Source of the DNA: Botrimarina mediterranea
GTDB taxonomy: Bacteria > Planctomycetota > Planctomycetia > Pirellulales > Lacipirellulaceae
Direction: 5' to 3'
Assembly (NCBI RefSeq): GCF_007753265.1
Contig: NZ_CP036349.1
Span: 1,707,363 to 1,771,362 of the forward strand
DNA length: 64,000 nucleotides
Part shown: piece by piece, positions 34,221-42,277 of the stretch
Numbering within the stretch: position 1 is the stretch's first letter
Layout: every line of letters begins with the position of its first letter
The notes under the pieces: generated by a model
The model's input: only the letters and a program-made list of their open reading frames with translations
Database searches by the model: none
What the model was told of the DNA's origin: nothing
Translations under genes and position numbers: made by a program

Positions 34221-35294
34221 ATGTTTCGCTCCATCGCTAACAAGCTCCGAGCAATCGACGCCGCCGAGGTTCCCACATGGGTTCCGATCGCTCACGGCAT
34301 GCCGGTGCTTGGCCTCGGCGTTCGGTTTGGTGCCGGTGGCGTGCTGGGCGCCGTCGATGTGAATGGTGACGCCTTTGAGGTCATTCTCACTGAAGACTTC
34401 GGTCGCACGTTCCGCGTACGGTTGGTGGACGGGCAGGCTGGCGAGTTGATTGTTCGATCCCCGGGGTGGTTCGATCTTGTCACGGATGCCGGGTTCACTT
34501 TGAGCGTTCGCTTTGCAGGGGGTACTTATCATCAGCACCTCCTGTGTCGTGCAGTCACCAGAGCAAAACTCTGCGGATCCAGGTTTCGCCTCGGTGAAGA
34601 CGGCTCCGTTCGCGTCGACTGCAGTCGTTTCTCCGTCGGCGAGCCGTTCGCCCTCGCGCTGTCGGACGGAACAGTTGCTGTCGCCGACGGGAAGTCCGGT
34701 CTGGTAGCGATTTCAAGCTCGTCTCGTGGCGTTCAATGCTTCCGCTACCTCGGCCGCAACGGCTGGCGGGAATGCTTCACAGTGGCGAGGGAGTGGAGCT
34801 GGGGCCGAGTGCTCAACAGTGAGGGTTCGGATTCGGTGGTGCTGTTCGACTCGGTGAAACTGTACTCCAACGGCACCGTCGAGTTATGTGGCACTCAAGC
34901 TTTCGGTCGATTTGCTGAGGTGGAGGCAACGTACCGTGACCCGAGCGACCGAGGCTTCATCCTGATACGCCGCTCGGTCGGAAGCGACCTGCTTCGGGTC
35001 TACGAAGACTCGCTGACGAATCCGTCTGCCCTCGCCTGGTACCAGCCGCAATCAGTCGTTGGGAAGGACGGCGAGACAAGGTACGACGCTTGGTTGTTCT
35101 CGGCTGCCAACAACTCACTCCCCACTGGCACAACCGGTACCAAACCGCTCCGTACTGCTCTGCTCGGTGTGATGTTCCTAGTTGCGTGCCTATCTCTCTT
35201 CGTCCCCTCTGCAAGTGCTGTGCTCTGTGCAACGTTCTGCGCTGGCCTCACGGCCTTCAGCATCATTCGTTCCTTCAGACTCATCGCATGGTGA
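34221..35294 (+). CDS. hypothetical protein with two C-terminal membrane segments
   Basis: The protein is 357 residues, starting at the ATG at 34221; an in-frame extension to 34059 overlaps the SSB-like gene and is unlikely. The main part (~1-310) is beta-rich and repetitive: FGAGGVLGAVDVNGDAFEV, FSVGEPFALALSDGTVAVAD. Two hydrophobic helices (~323-355, LLGVMFLVACLSLFVPSA and CATFCAGLTAFSIIRSF) close it. The family is not recognised. It ends 3 bases before the next gene. Confidence 0.6.
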   Translation: MFRSIANKLRAIDAAEVPTWVPIAHGMPVLGLGVRFGAGGVLGAVDVNGDAFEVILTEDFGRTFRVRLVDGQAGELIVRSPGWFDLVTDAGFTLSVRFAGGTYHQHLLCRAVTRAKLCGSRFRLGEDGSVRVDCSRFSVGEPFALALSDGTVAVADGKSGLVAISSSSRGVQCFRYLGRNGWRECFTVAREWSWGRVLNSEGSDSVVLFDSVKLYSNGTVELCGTQAFGRFAEVEATYRDPSDRGFILIRRSVGSDLLRVYEDSLTNPSALAWYQPQSVVGKDGETRYDAWLFSAANNSLPTGTTGTKPLRTALLGVMFLVACLSLFVPSASAVLCATFCAGLTAFSIIRSFRLIAW

Positions 35295-35297
35295 CCG

Positions 35298-35495
35298 ATG
35301 TCCGCGATTCTCCGCCGAGTGTTCTTGACCGGTATAGTCCTCGTCTTCTTCGCCCTCGTTAGTGGCAATGTGTACGGGTTCGCCGATTCGGTCGAACGCG
35401 TCATTGCGTGGGTGGCTGCTATTTACTTTATTGCTGCGTTCATTGTCTGGGGCCGTCAAATTCTCGAATTATTTCTGGATCGCGTCGGCTTCTAA
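35298..35495 (+). CDS. small membrane protein
   Basis: This 65-residue protein has two predicted membrane helices (FLTGIVLVFFALVSGNVYGF and VIAWVAAIYFIAAFIVWG). It starts 3 bases after the preceding stop, so co-translation is likely. It could be a small partner of the C-terminally anchored protein upstream. No family was recognised. Confidence 0.6.
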   Translation: MSAILRRVFLTGIVLVFFALVSGNVYGFADSVERVIAWVAAIYFIAAFIVWGRQILELFLDRVGF

Positions 35496-35664
35496 CCCCG
35501 TTTTTTTAGGAGGTGTTTTTTAGCTATCAAGCGTTATTTTTCTTGTCGCTGTTCCAATTTTCAACTGATCGCGCCGCGTGATGAGTTGGGGAATTGGATA
35601 CAGCTGGTCGCCCCTGCTCCGAGATTCTCTCGTAGTTTCGGCCGGCTACTTTTTGGAGGTCGTC

Positions 35665-36153
35665 ATGACTTACTTTAGAAACAAGAGGAATAACTTCGCT
35701 AATCAGCAAACAACGAGTGTCGCTGGCCGGAATCCGGATCGGCTGCTCACAGTGCCTGGCACAGAAATCGAACTTTCGATTTGGACTGCCTCGGCTGGGA
35801 GCCAAAACGCCGGGCAAACTTCGGTGGGGTTCGACCGCGTGACGTACGGCTCTGACGGCACTAAACGCCGCAACCGTACGTTTCGGTTTTCCCGCTCGGA
35901 GGACTTGGTCGGGCTGCTACTGGGCGTCATCGGGGCACTTGAGTTAGCTGCTCAAGACGAAACGCTCCCGGGCAACCTGCGTAGCTGCTACTTGCGACTT
36001 GCTGAGGAAGCTGGTGCGGCCGTGGCTGTCGCCATGGATCCTGCCAAGCCCCAGGCGAAAATGAAGCCAGAGATGAGTCTTACCGCCCTTGCTGCACAAC
36101 CAGCAAACGGACGGGTGGGCATTAACTCCAAGGTTTCGAGCTTGCTGAGCTAG
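35665..36153 (+). CDS. hypothetical 162-residue protein
   Basis: The ATG at 35665 is preceded by TTTGGAGG, which decides the start over an upstream in-frame codon. The middle is beta-rich (TEIELSIWTASAG, DRVTYGSDGTKRRNRTFRF), followed by a helix pair (SEDLVGLLLGVIGALELAAQ, RSCYLRLAEEAGAAVAV). The family is not recognised. A strong hairpin follows the stop. Confidence 0.6.
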   Translation: MTYFRNKRNNFANQQTTSVAGRNPDRLLTVPGTEIELSIWTASAGSQNAGQTSVGFDRVTYGSDGTKRRNRTFRFSRSEDLVGLLLGVIGALELAAQDETLPGNLRSCYLRLAEEAGAAVAVAMDPAKPQAKMKPEMSLTALAAQPANGRVGINSKVSSLLS

Positions 36154-36165
36154 AAAGGCACCTTC

Positions 36166-36212
36166 GGTGGTCGGGGAGAGACGTTTCGCGTCCTCCCCGG
36201 CCACCACTTTAA
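36166..36212 (+). terminator. hairpin after the 35665 gene
   Basis: GGTGGTCGGGGA (36166-36177) pairs with TCCCCGGCCACC (36194-36205) with one G-U pair, then ACTTTAAATT. It is a plausible terminator or transcript-end stabiliser. The T run is short, so termination may be partial. Confidence 0.65.
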
Positions 36213-36274
36213 ATTATCACGTTCCCGTGGCTTTAGAATCACCTTTTAAATCCTCTGGATAGGAATCCATACCT

Positions 36275-37519
36275 ATGTTGAATCCCACCACTTCTAGTAA
36301 CAACGGTAACGACGACAAGAGCCCGCCGGGTAGTAACGGTGACACTCCTCTTATAGAGGACGCCTTCGACTCTCAACCGACTTGCGGTGCTCCTCGTTTC
36401 ACCTTTCCGGACCCCGGTGATTCTGCCGCGAAGGGTAACGTTGCTCTCAGAGATGCCCCTACCCCCATTTCTCTGCATTCGGGCTCGATCACTACAGGGG
36501 CCTTAATCTGGAGAACCAACAGTGGCGTCCCAATTCCGGAGCTTACGGATGAGGCCGAAGCGTGTCTCAGTTCGCTGCCTGCCGAAGACACCGTGTCAGC
36601 GGAGTTGACGGGTCTTCTCGCCAAGAATCGTGACCCGAATGCCGGGGCGTCCCAAGCGATGTTGATTGCGGCCTCTCAAGGCAAGCGGTCGCCGGAGCTT
36701 TACCCGATTCGTCTCGTTATCGAGTCGGTCAACGCCGAGGTGCCTCCGATAAAAGCGGAGGTCGAAAAGAAGAAGCGGACCCAGGAAAGGCGAGCGAATG
36801 CAACACCTGAATACGTGATGACGCGTCGGGGATCTTACGCTGATTGCTTCCTGCCGGGGAATATCGGCAAGACGTTGAAGCTCTGTTTCTTCGCTACTGT
36901 TTTCGTTCTCGGGCTTGGCCTGGAGTTCAAGGCGATGGAGATCTACGTCGTGGCCTGCATGCCGGATCTTGTGTTGGACCCGATGACGGGCGCCATCGAC
37001 TTCTTTGCGGCGTTTGCAATCTGCGGTTCCTACGTGTTGGCGCCGTTTATCGCGGCGAAGGTTCTGTTCTTCGATGTGCCGCCCGAGATCTATAAGGCAC
37101 GTCTCAACGTGTTCGCTCTTGCTGGCGGCGTTGCTGCTCTCGTTCTCCCCGTCATTTATTCGTGGGTGATGGGCGGCACGAAGGACGAGTTGCCTACCCC
37201 GGGCACGATCGCGTTCATGCTGGGGGGGCTATACGGCTGCCTCCTCATGACGACCGGATCGTCCTTCCTCGTCGAGTCGGCGTACGCGGATCTTCTCGAT
37301 GTCCAAAAGGTGCGGTCAGAATCCTATATCGTTCTTGATGCCTCTTTGAGTGCCTGCTCGTACTCGATCGCAGCGTGCAACTCGGTACTCCAGAAAGCCA
37401 GGGCAGCTCAGAACGCCCTTGACGCTGCTGGGGAGCATCTCGGCCATTCATATCAGGCGTCGCTTGCCGCGGCTCAAGCCCGTGTTGCCGCCGCCCAAGC
37501 CCAAGCATTTGCCAATTAG
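36275..37519 (+). CDS. multi-pass membrane protein, hypothetical
   Basis: This 414-residue protein has a long hydrophilic N-terminal part (~1-190), then four hydrophobic segments (e.g. LCFFATVFVLGLGLEFKAM, IDFFAAFAICGSYVLAPFIA, VFALAGGVAALVLPVIYSWV, IAFMLGGLYGCLLMTTGSSF), and an Ala-rich C-terminal coiled coil (SLAAAQARVAAAQAQAF). It may be a structural or channel-like part of the cluster. No similarity to known type IV secretion subunits is evident. Confidence 0.6.
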   Translation: MLNPTTSSNNGNDDKSPPGSNGDTPLIEDAFDSQPTCGAPRFTFPDPGDSAAKGNVALRDAPTPISLHSGSITTGALIWRTNSGVPIPELTDEAEACLSSLPAEDTVSAELTGLLAKNRDPNAGASQAMLIAASQGKRSPELYPIRLVIESVNAEVPPIKAEVEKKKRTQERRANATPEYVMTRRGSYADCFLPGNIGKTLKLCFFATVFVLGLGLEFKAMEIYVVACMPDLVLDPMTGAIDFFAAFAICGSYVLAPFIAAKVLFFDVPPEIYKARLNVFALAGGVAALVLPVIYSWVMGGTKDELPTPGTIAFMLGGLYGCLLMTTGSSFLVESAYADLLDVQKVRSESYIVLDASLSACSYSIAACNSVLQKARAAQNALDAAGEHLGHSYQASLAAAQARVAAAQAQAFAN

Positions 37520-37555
37520 CTTTCTCGTACTCTTTTGATTTAAGGACGCAAGCCG

Positions 37556-38956
37556 ATGCCATGTTCGATGCCCATGCTCTTAGCATTCGTCATGCTAGCC
37601 GTACAAGGAATTACTGTCGCTTCGCCACTTGCCAAGGAGCCTGAAGGTCAAGCAAGCACAGAAGTCTTCCTATTCGCGGCCGAAGCTACCGACTCAGCAA
37701 CACGGAAAGTGCTCTCTGATAAGCTACTTCACCGAATGCACGAGGAGGCTCTCCCCGGTGATGTCTTCCACTTGTTTTCTTGTGGCTCTGGCCACAAACC
37801 CGTGGGTACCTGCACAATTCCGCCCGGCACGTTTGGCGTCCGCAAGAATCGTGGAGAGATGAAGAAGCAGGTGAAGCCGTTTGTTACGTGGCTCGGAGCA
37901 GCGCCCTCTGAGCGCAAGTCTTTGGAACTTAACATCCCTGAGATTGGCAAGTCGGTCGCGAGCGTTCGGAAGACCGATTATCGCTCGGAAGTGATCCTCA
38001 TCGGGGATCCGAGTTACAATAACACTCTGCACGACGGCTGGAGCATGCGGGGTCGCAACATCCCATCGGATAGCTCAGTCACAAAGCAGGCTCGAAGCAT
38101 CTCTCCGTTCAACCGTGGCGTTGTCGATCTGCCCGCTAATACAAGCATTACCCTTCTCGCTCACCGAGAGGATTTTGGCGCCGACCATGTCTACCGCCAT
38201 GGGGTAGAGCGCTTCTGGCGGTTGTTCTTCCAGGTAAATGGCGGAGCCAAGCTCCTAAAAGTGACGGCCTCCGTCGAAGCGGCACTTGACCACGCAGAAC
38301 GCAATAATCCACCGGCGCCGGTAGTGGCCGTGCCTGGCAATCAAGGCATGCGGTTAGCGACTGCCGAATCATTGGGTGATGACTTTTTCGGTGAACCGGT
38401 GGTCATTTTTCTTGGTGGCGAACACCGAAAGCCCCCACTGAATAGAATTGTCCCCGCGGTCGATGTCGAAGCTATTCTAAGCCAAGCGATGTCGTGGCAG
38501 AACTACACGACCTACGCCCTCCGCTGGACGGCGGACGAGGAAGTGAGCTCGTACTGCGACCTCGATTGGGCGGTCGTCAACAAGGCCACGGGAGAGGAGG
38601 TCTTCTTCGCCCATCCCCGTGGCACGTCGGCTCAACTTTATCGCGACATTCGCTACGGCCAGGGTCATTCCGATCGCCGCTCGTTTGGCTCCAACTTTGA
38701 GATCGTCAAGGTCGCGAACTCGGCGCCGCACGACTTTTGGATCAACTGCTTTAAGGGGTCCGGCCGCATCGAGGCGGAACTTATTCAAATTCGCAGCGGC
38801 GTGCGAACTACCCAAGCCATCACGTTCAAGGCCGCGGTAAGCGATGGCCGTCGCGACACCGCCATCCGAGACACAAGCAAATCGTGGCTCAAGCTCGAAC
38901 TCCCCCTGGGTGATCCGGGTCGACCGAGCACGGCCAATGCCCCTACACTTCGCTAA
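37556..38956 (+). CDS. exported VWA-like protein, hypothetical
   Basis: The protein is 466 residues, with a signal peptide (~1-23, MLLAFVMLAVQGITVASPLA). Residues ~35-230 follow the strand-helix order of a von Willebrand A domain (TEVFLFAAEATDSATRKVLS, LPGDVFHLFSCGSGHKPVGT, DYRSEVILIGDPSY) but lack a clear DxSxS metal site. The rest is beta-rich. Being exported and inside the mobile cluster, it might act at the cell surface during transfer; that is an inference. Confidence 0.55.
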   Translation: MPCSMPMLLAFVMLAVQGITVASPLAKEPEGQASTEVFLFAAEATDSATRKVLSDKLLHRMHEEALPGDVFHLFSCGSGHKPVGTCTIPPGTFGVRKNRGEMKKQVKPFVTWLGAAPSERKSLELNIPEIGKSVASVRKTDYRSEVILIGDPSYNNTLHDGWSMRGRNIPSDSSVTKQARSISPFNRGVVDLPANTSITLLAHREDFGADHVYRHGVERFWRLFFQVNGGAKLLKVTASVEAALDHAERNNPPAPVVAVPGNQGMRLATAESLGDDFFGEPVVIFLGGEHRKPPLNRIVPAVDVEAILSQAMSWQNYTTYALRWTADEEVSSYCDLDWAVVNKATGEEVFFAHPRGTSAQLYRDIRYGQGHSDRRSFGSNFEIVKVANSAPHDFWINCFKGSGRIEAELIQIRSGVRTTQAITFKAAVSDGRRDTAIRDTSKSWLKLELPLGDPGRPSTANAPTLR

Positions 38957-38959
38957 CTT

Positions 38960-39001
38960 GTTCTTTGCCGCGTACCAACAGGTAGGACAAAGAACATTTT
39001 T
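38960..39001 (+). terminator. hairpin followed by T-rich run
   Basis: GTTCTTTG (38960-38967) pairs with CAAAGAAC (38988-38995), followed by ATTTTTAT. It lies between the 37556 and 39018 genes. It is probably an intrinsic terminator or partial attenuator within the cluster. Confidence 0.65.
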
Positions 39002-39017
39002 ATCAAGGAGGGCTTCT

Positions 39018-39221
39018 ATGGACGATCGTAGAAGAATGAAACGTCGGAGACGTACGGCACCAGAGCAACGCAGTAAACTTAACAGACGACAACGCGACTT
39101 GAGCGAGCTGACACATTGTGTTCGTATCCTCTTCGCTATCGTTGTCCAATCAGTACTCCTCGCCTCCGGCCTGGTTCTGATTGGTTCGGGTCTCATGCGT
39201 TTTGCTCTGTTGTCGGGCTAA
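39018..39221 (+). CDS. small single-pass membrane protein
   Basis: This 67-residue protein starts at the ATG at 39018, preceded by AAGGAGGG. The first 30 residues are strongly basic (MDDRRRMKRRRRTAPEQRSK), followed by one or two closely spaced hydrophobic segments (VRILFAIVVQSVLLASGLVL). The family is not recognised. A good intrinsic terminator follows. Confidence 0.6.
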   Translation: MDDRRRMKRRRRTAPEQRSKLNRRQRDLSELTHCVRILFAIVVQSVLLASGLVLIGSGLMRFALLSG

Positions 39222-39247
39222 CAGTGACTACGTCGCTCGTTAGTTCT

Positions 39248-39280
39248 GCCTGCTCTTCACTTTGGAGAGCAGGCAACTTT
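39248..39280 (+). terminator. intrinsic terminator
   Basis: GCCTGCTCT (39248-39256) and AGAGCAGGC (39266-39274) form a perfect 9-bp stem, followed by AACTTTATT. It ends the transcript of the small membrane protein gene. Confidence 0.75.
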
Positions 39281-39543
39281 ATTCCGTAAACCCCGGAGTG
39301 CCTATTTCCGATCCCTAAATGCCCCCCCAACTCCTTCCGAGGTGTTTTTGTCTGGATGAGCCCGACTCCCCTAAAGGGGGAGCATCAAATTGCAGTAAGC
39401 CCTTTAGCTTATGGCTGCTGCATTCTCCGAAGGAAGAAGCATGGGAATGGGCGTATTTGGACACAGCGCAATGAGTCGTAGTGGCGAGTAGTTCAGAGCT
39501 TCTCACTCTACGTGGCGACACTCATGGTTCTCGTAATAGAACT

Positions 39544-39840
39544 ATGCGGAGACCTGTAAGCCAAGAACTAATAGTTGCCATGCTGTCTAATGACGGCGTC
39601 GGGGTCACATGCCCTGTAACCCGTCAGAAGCTTGCGGGGCTGCTTGAAGACTACCTCGCCACGGACCACGTGTCGGTGACACTTGCGAGCGAAATTTTCG
39701 CAAAAGGCTCTGTTGGCCGCCTTGATTTACGCGACAACGAGTCCACACAGGTCGTTGATGCTAGTTGCGAAGTGACTGCCGACGAGATTAGAGACTTTGC
39801 CACCTTCCTTAAGGTCCGGGGCGGATTCTCTGTTTGCTGA
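39544..39840 (+). CDS. hypothetical 98-residue protein
   Basis: The ATG at 39544 gives MRRPVSQELIVAMLSNDGVG, then RQKLAGLLEDYLATDHVSVT and DEIRDFATFLKVRGGFSVC. No family is recognised. There is a possible upstream GTG at 39481. The composition is normal for the cluster, but evidence for a gene is only its length and location. Confidence 0.45.
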   Translation: MRRPVSQELIVAMLSNDGVGVTCPVTRQKLAGLLEDYLATDHVSVTLASEIFAKGSVGRLDLRDNESTQVVDASCEVTADEIRDFATFLKVRGGFSVC

Positions 39841-39995
39841 GCATCTCGGTGTGCTCCTCCCTGGGGCATGCCGCGTCTTTCCTTTCCTGACGTTCACCTC
39901 CGCCTGCTTGGCCAAGCATCCACGTGGTGCTTGGCGAGGAAGGCTTTTGCCGCAGCCTCCTTGGCTAAACTTTGCGGCAACTAATGGTGAACTAT

Positions 39996-40835
39996 ATGGA
40001 TACAAGAACTAACAACAAGCTCAAAGGGCTACTTCGTACGGGAGACCCTAAGAGTCTTTATCGATTCGACTCGCCACTTAACCCGGAGGAGGTGACTCCT
40101 AGCCGAATTGGCTATCCGCGAACGCTACTCAGCACGAGCAGGAAAACCGAGAAAGGACGATCAGTCGGGGTCAGCACCAAGGTGATGTATTTAACCCCTG
40201 GCGCCCTTTGTCCGGCGGCGTCACCCGGTTGCGTTGCTGCCTGCTTGGGCTTTAGCTCTGGTCGGATGAGCCTTCAGCAGGCTAGCTTCGCACGTGATCG
40301 GCGTACCTCGCTATTCATTCACGAACGGGACATGTTCCTTTCGAAGCTGAACAGCGAGATCGCTGAGCATGCCGACGAGGCTAGAGCAATGGGACTCGTT
40401 CCATGCGTTCGATTGAATGGATCCAGTGATGTGGACTGGTCTGAGGTCGCTCCCCAGATCTTCCGCAGGCACTCCGATTGCATGTTCTACGACTATTCCA
40501 AAGTCCCCGGCATAGCGCTTCGCTATGCGGCACGGGGCGATAGTGGTAGCTCATGGCCGACGAACTACGCCATTACTTTCTCTGTTGCCGAGCACAACAC
40601 AAAGCGTGCTCTTCAGATGCTGGAAGTTGGCGTCAACGTGTCGGTGGTGTTTTCCGGCGGACTCCCGAGTCAATGGCTCGGTGTCAAAGTGATCGATGGT
40701 GATCAACACGACGCAAGGTGGCTCGACCCGAACCCTTGTGTGGTGGGCTTATCCGCTAAAGGGCTTGCCCAATACGACCAGACAGGTTTTGTCGTACGTC
40801 CAAATTGGACGACACGCACAAAGTCATCTGTGTAG
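39996..40835 (+). CDS. gp88-like protein (phage/plasmid protein of unknown function)
   Basis: This 279-residue protein starts at the ATG at 39996, with alternatives just upstream. It has the pattern of the phage 'gene product 88' family: RTLLSTSRKTEKGRSVGV, then LTPGALCPAASPGCVAACLG with spaced cysteines, QASFARDRRTSLFIHERDMF, and VRLNGSSDVDWSEVAPQIF followed by FYDYSKVP. The family is widespread in mycobacteriophages and plasmids and has no established role to my knowledge. The Cys set could bind metal. It is followed by a strong terminator. Confidence 0.75.
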   Translation: MDTRTNNKLKGLLRTGDPKSLYRFDSPLNPEEVTPSRIGYPRTLLSTSRKTEKGRSVGVSTKVMYLTPGALCPAASPGCVAACLGFSSGRMSLQQASFARDRRTSLFIHERDMFLSKLNSEIAEHADEARAMGLVPCVRLNGSSDVDWSEVAPQIFRRHSDCMFYDYSKVPGIALRYAARGDSGSSWPTNYAITFSVAEHNTKRALQMLEVGVNVSVVFSGGLPSQWLGVKVIDGDQHDARWLDPNPCVVGLSAKGLAQYDQTGFVVRPNWTTRTKSSV

Positions 40836-40848
40836 GGTCAAAGACCTT

Positions 40849-40887
40849 CGGCACGGCGCAACACTCGTGTTGCGCCGTGCCGTTTTC
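40849..40887 (+). terminator. strong intrinsic terminator
   Basis: CGGCACGGCGCAACAC (40849-40864) and its complement at 40867-40882 form a 16-bp stem, followed by TTTTCT. It separates the gp88-like gene from the next three genes. Confidence 0.85.
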
Positions 40888-40910
40888 TCACCAACTGAAA
40901 AGACTCTGTT

Positions 40911-41537
40911 GTGTCCCACTCGATCGCTGATGACATCCTAGTGGCGCTAACCCACTCGGTGCGAATCTTCTCGATCGGTCAAGTCGCCCGCGGTTGGTTT
41001 GAAGATGATACCACCGAGGCAGCCGCATTCCTGGACCGCCTTCGTCGCGTGAATTTGGTGACCTTCAAGACCCATCTTGTTCACCCCGAGTTCGATTCGC
41101 TCTCGGCTACCGTTTCTTGGGAGCCAGGGAATCTCCCGCCCGACTTTCGCCGTGCTGCTTACTGGCTTAGAAGTCGTTGGAAGCAACCCAAAGAGGAACT
41201 GCCTCTGGTTTCTGCTTCGGATAACGCTTGCAGGCGTTATGGCGGCACCAATGTTTGCCCAAGAGCTTCCGAGATGTCTCACGATTTGCACATGGCCTCG
41301 CTCTTCGTCGCCTGGCGGCTGAACTCGCTGCTGGACGGCTTTGGCGTTTGGCGCTCCGGCGATTGGCTTCGGGCACAGGGGCTGTCACGCGAGTTTGGAA
41401 AGAACGTGCCTGATGCGGCCCTACTTGACGGTTCACTAAACGTGTCTCACCTCATCGAAGGAGGCGGCTCTTATTGCGTCCGAAAGCTGCAAGCGATCCA
41501 TCAGGCCTACAAGAGCTACCCCTACTCCATCTACTAG
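40911..41537 (+). CDS. Replic_Relax-like protein
   Basis: This 208-residue protein starts at a GTG. The N-terminal part (FLDRLRRVNLVTFKT) fits a winged-helix domain, followed by MSHDLHMASLFVAWRLN, KNVPDAALLDGSLNVSHLIE and YCVRKLQAIHQAYKSYPY. This layout (HDL...ADL, PDA, E...K...Y) is seen in the replication-relaxation family, proteins with an endonuclease-like fold found on plasmids and integrative elements. It is followed 2 bases later by another gene and then by a coupling ATPase, a context that suits DNA mobilisation. Confidence 0.6.
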   Translation: MSHSIADDILVALTHSVRIFSIGQVARGWFEDDTTEAAAFLDRLRRVNLVTFKTHLVHPEFDSLSATVSWEPGNLPPDFRRAAYWLRSRWKQPKEELPLVSASDNACRRYGGTNVCPRASEMSHDLHMASLFVAWRLNSLLDGFGVWRSGDWLRAQGLSREFGKNVPDAALLDGSLNVSHLIEGGGSYCVRKLQAIHQAYKSYPYSIY

Positions 41538-41539
41538 CA

Positions 41540-42277
41540 ATGGCAGACATCCTCTTTAAAAAAGACTTCAGCAGCGAAAGCCTTTCGGCCCGGCTGTTGT
41601 CGTTCATCGAACGTTATCGGATTGCCAACCCGCCGTGTGTCGCCAAGACGTTCTTTAGGGACACCCCGCTCGTGGACGGCTTGCTTGCGGCAAAAGAGGC
41701 ACTTGAAGAACTCTTCAAGGCGAAGGCTGTAACCAAGCTCAAAGGCAACTCCCGATTTGCGAAGGAGACCTACATCCTCGCCGACGCACAAATCAAGGAG
41801 GGCTACGACCTTGCTAGGCTCTGGTACTGCACGATGTCGGAGTCGCCTAAGCAGCTTCTCACCTACGAAGAGCTTAAGGGGCTGTTCCACGCCGAGGGTC
41901 AAAAGCCTCCTCACCAGAACTACGCTCACGCGATTTCCCCGGAGCCAGGTGGTGACGCCCTCTTTCGCATCTACTGGTGCCAGGCAACAACGTTAAAGAG
42001 CTTCCGTACTCAGCTGGGCAACATCCTTGCGACGCAGTCTACGTCGTACCGCGGCTGGGTCGATGACGGCAGCTTTGGTGTCGCCATCCTCGTTCACACC
42101 GAGAGCAAGGCCGCTGAGCTTCGCCGCGTGCTCGAAGATCCCGTCCGCGGCAAGGCGCCGTTTAACGCCGTCGCACGCATCACGGTCTCGGTCGTTCCAG
42201 ACCACGAAGGGTATGCGTCTGCGGTAAAGGCTCTTCACGATTCGCCAACTTCAGTTTGTGAAGTTAGCGATGACTGA
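41540..42277 (+). CDS. hypothetical protein between Replic_Relax-like and coupling ATPase genes
   Basis: The ATG at 41540 gives a 245-residue protein; an upstream extension in frame overlaps the preceding gene. There are helical N-terminal segments (SESLSARLLSFIERYRIANP, KEALEELFKAKAVTKLKG) and a mixed C-terminal region (DGSFGVAILVHTESKAAELR, ARITVSVVPDHEGYASAVKA). The family is not recognised. It overlaps the next gene by 8 bases, so it is likely co-translated with the ATPase. Confidence 0.6.
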   Translation: MADILFKKDFSSESLSARLLSFIERYRIANPPCVAKTFFRDTPLVDGLLAAKEALEELFKAKAVTKLKGNSRFAKETYILADAQIKEGYDLARLWYCTMSESPKQLLTYEELKGLFHAEGQKPPHQNYAHAISPEPGGDALFRIYWCQATTLKSFRTQLGNILATQSTSYRGWVDDGSFGVAILVHTESKAAELRRVLEDPVRGKAPFNAVARITVSVVPDHEGYASAVKALHDSPTSVCEVSDD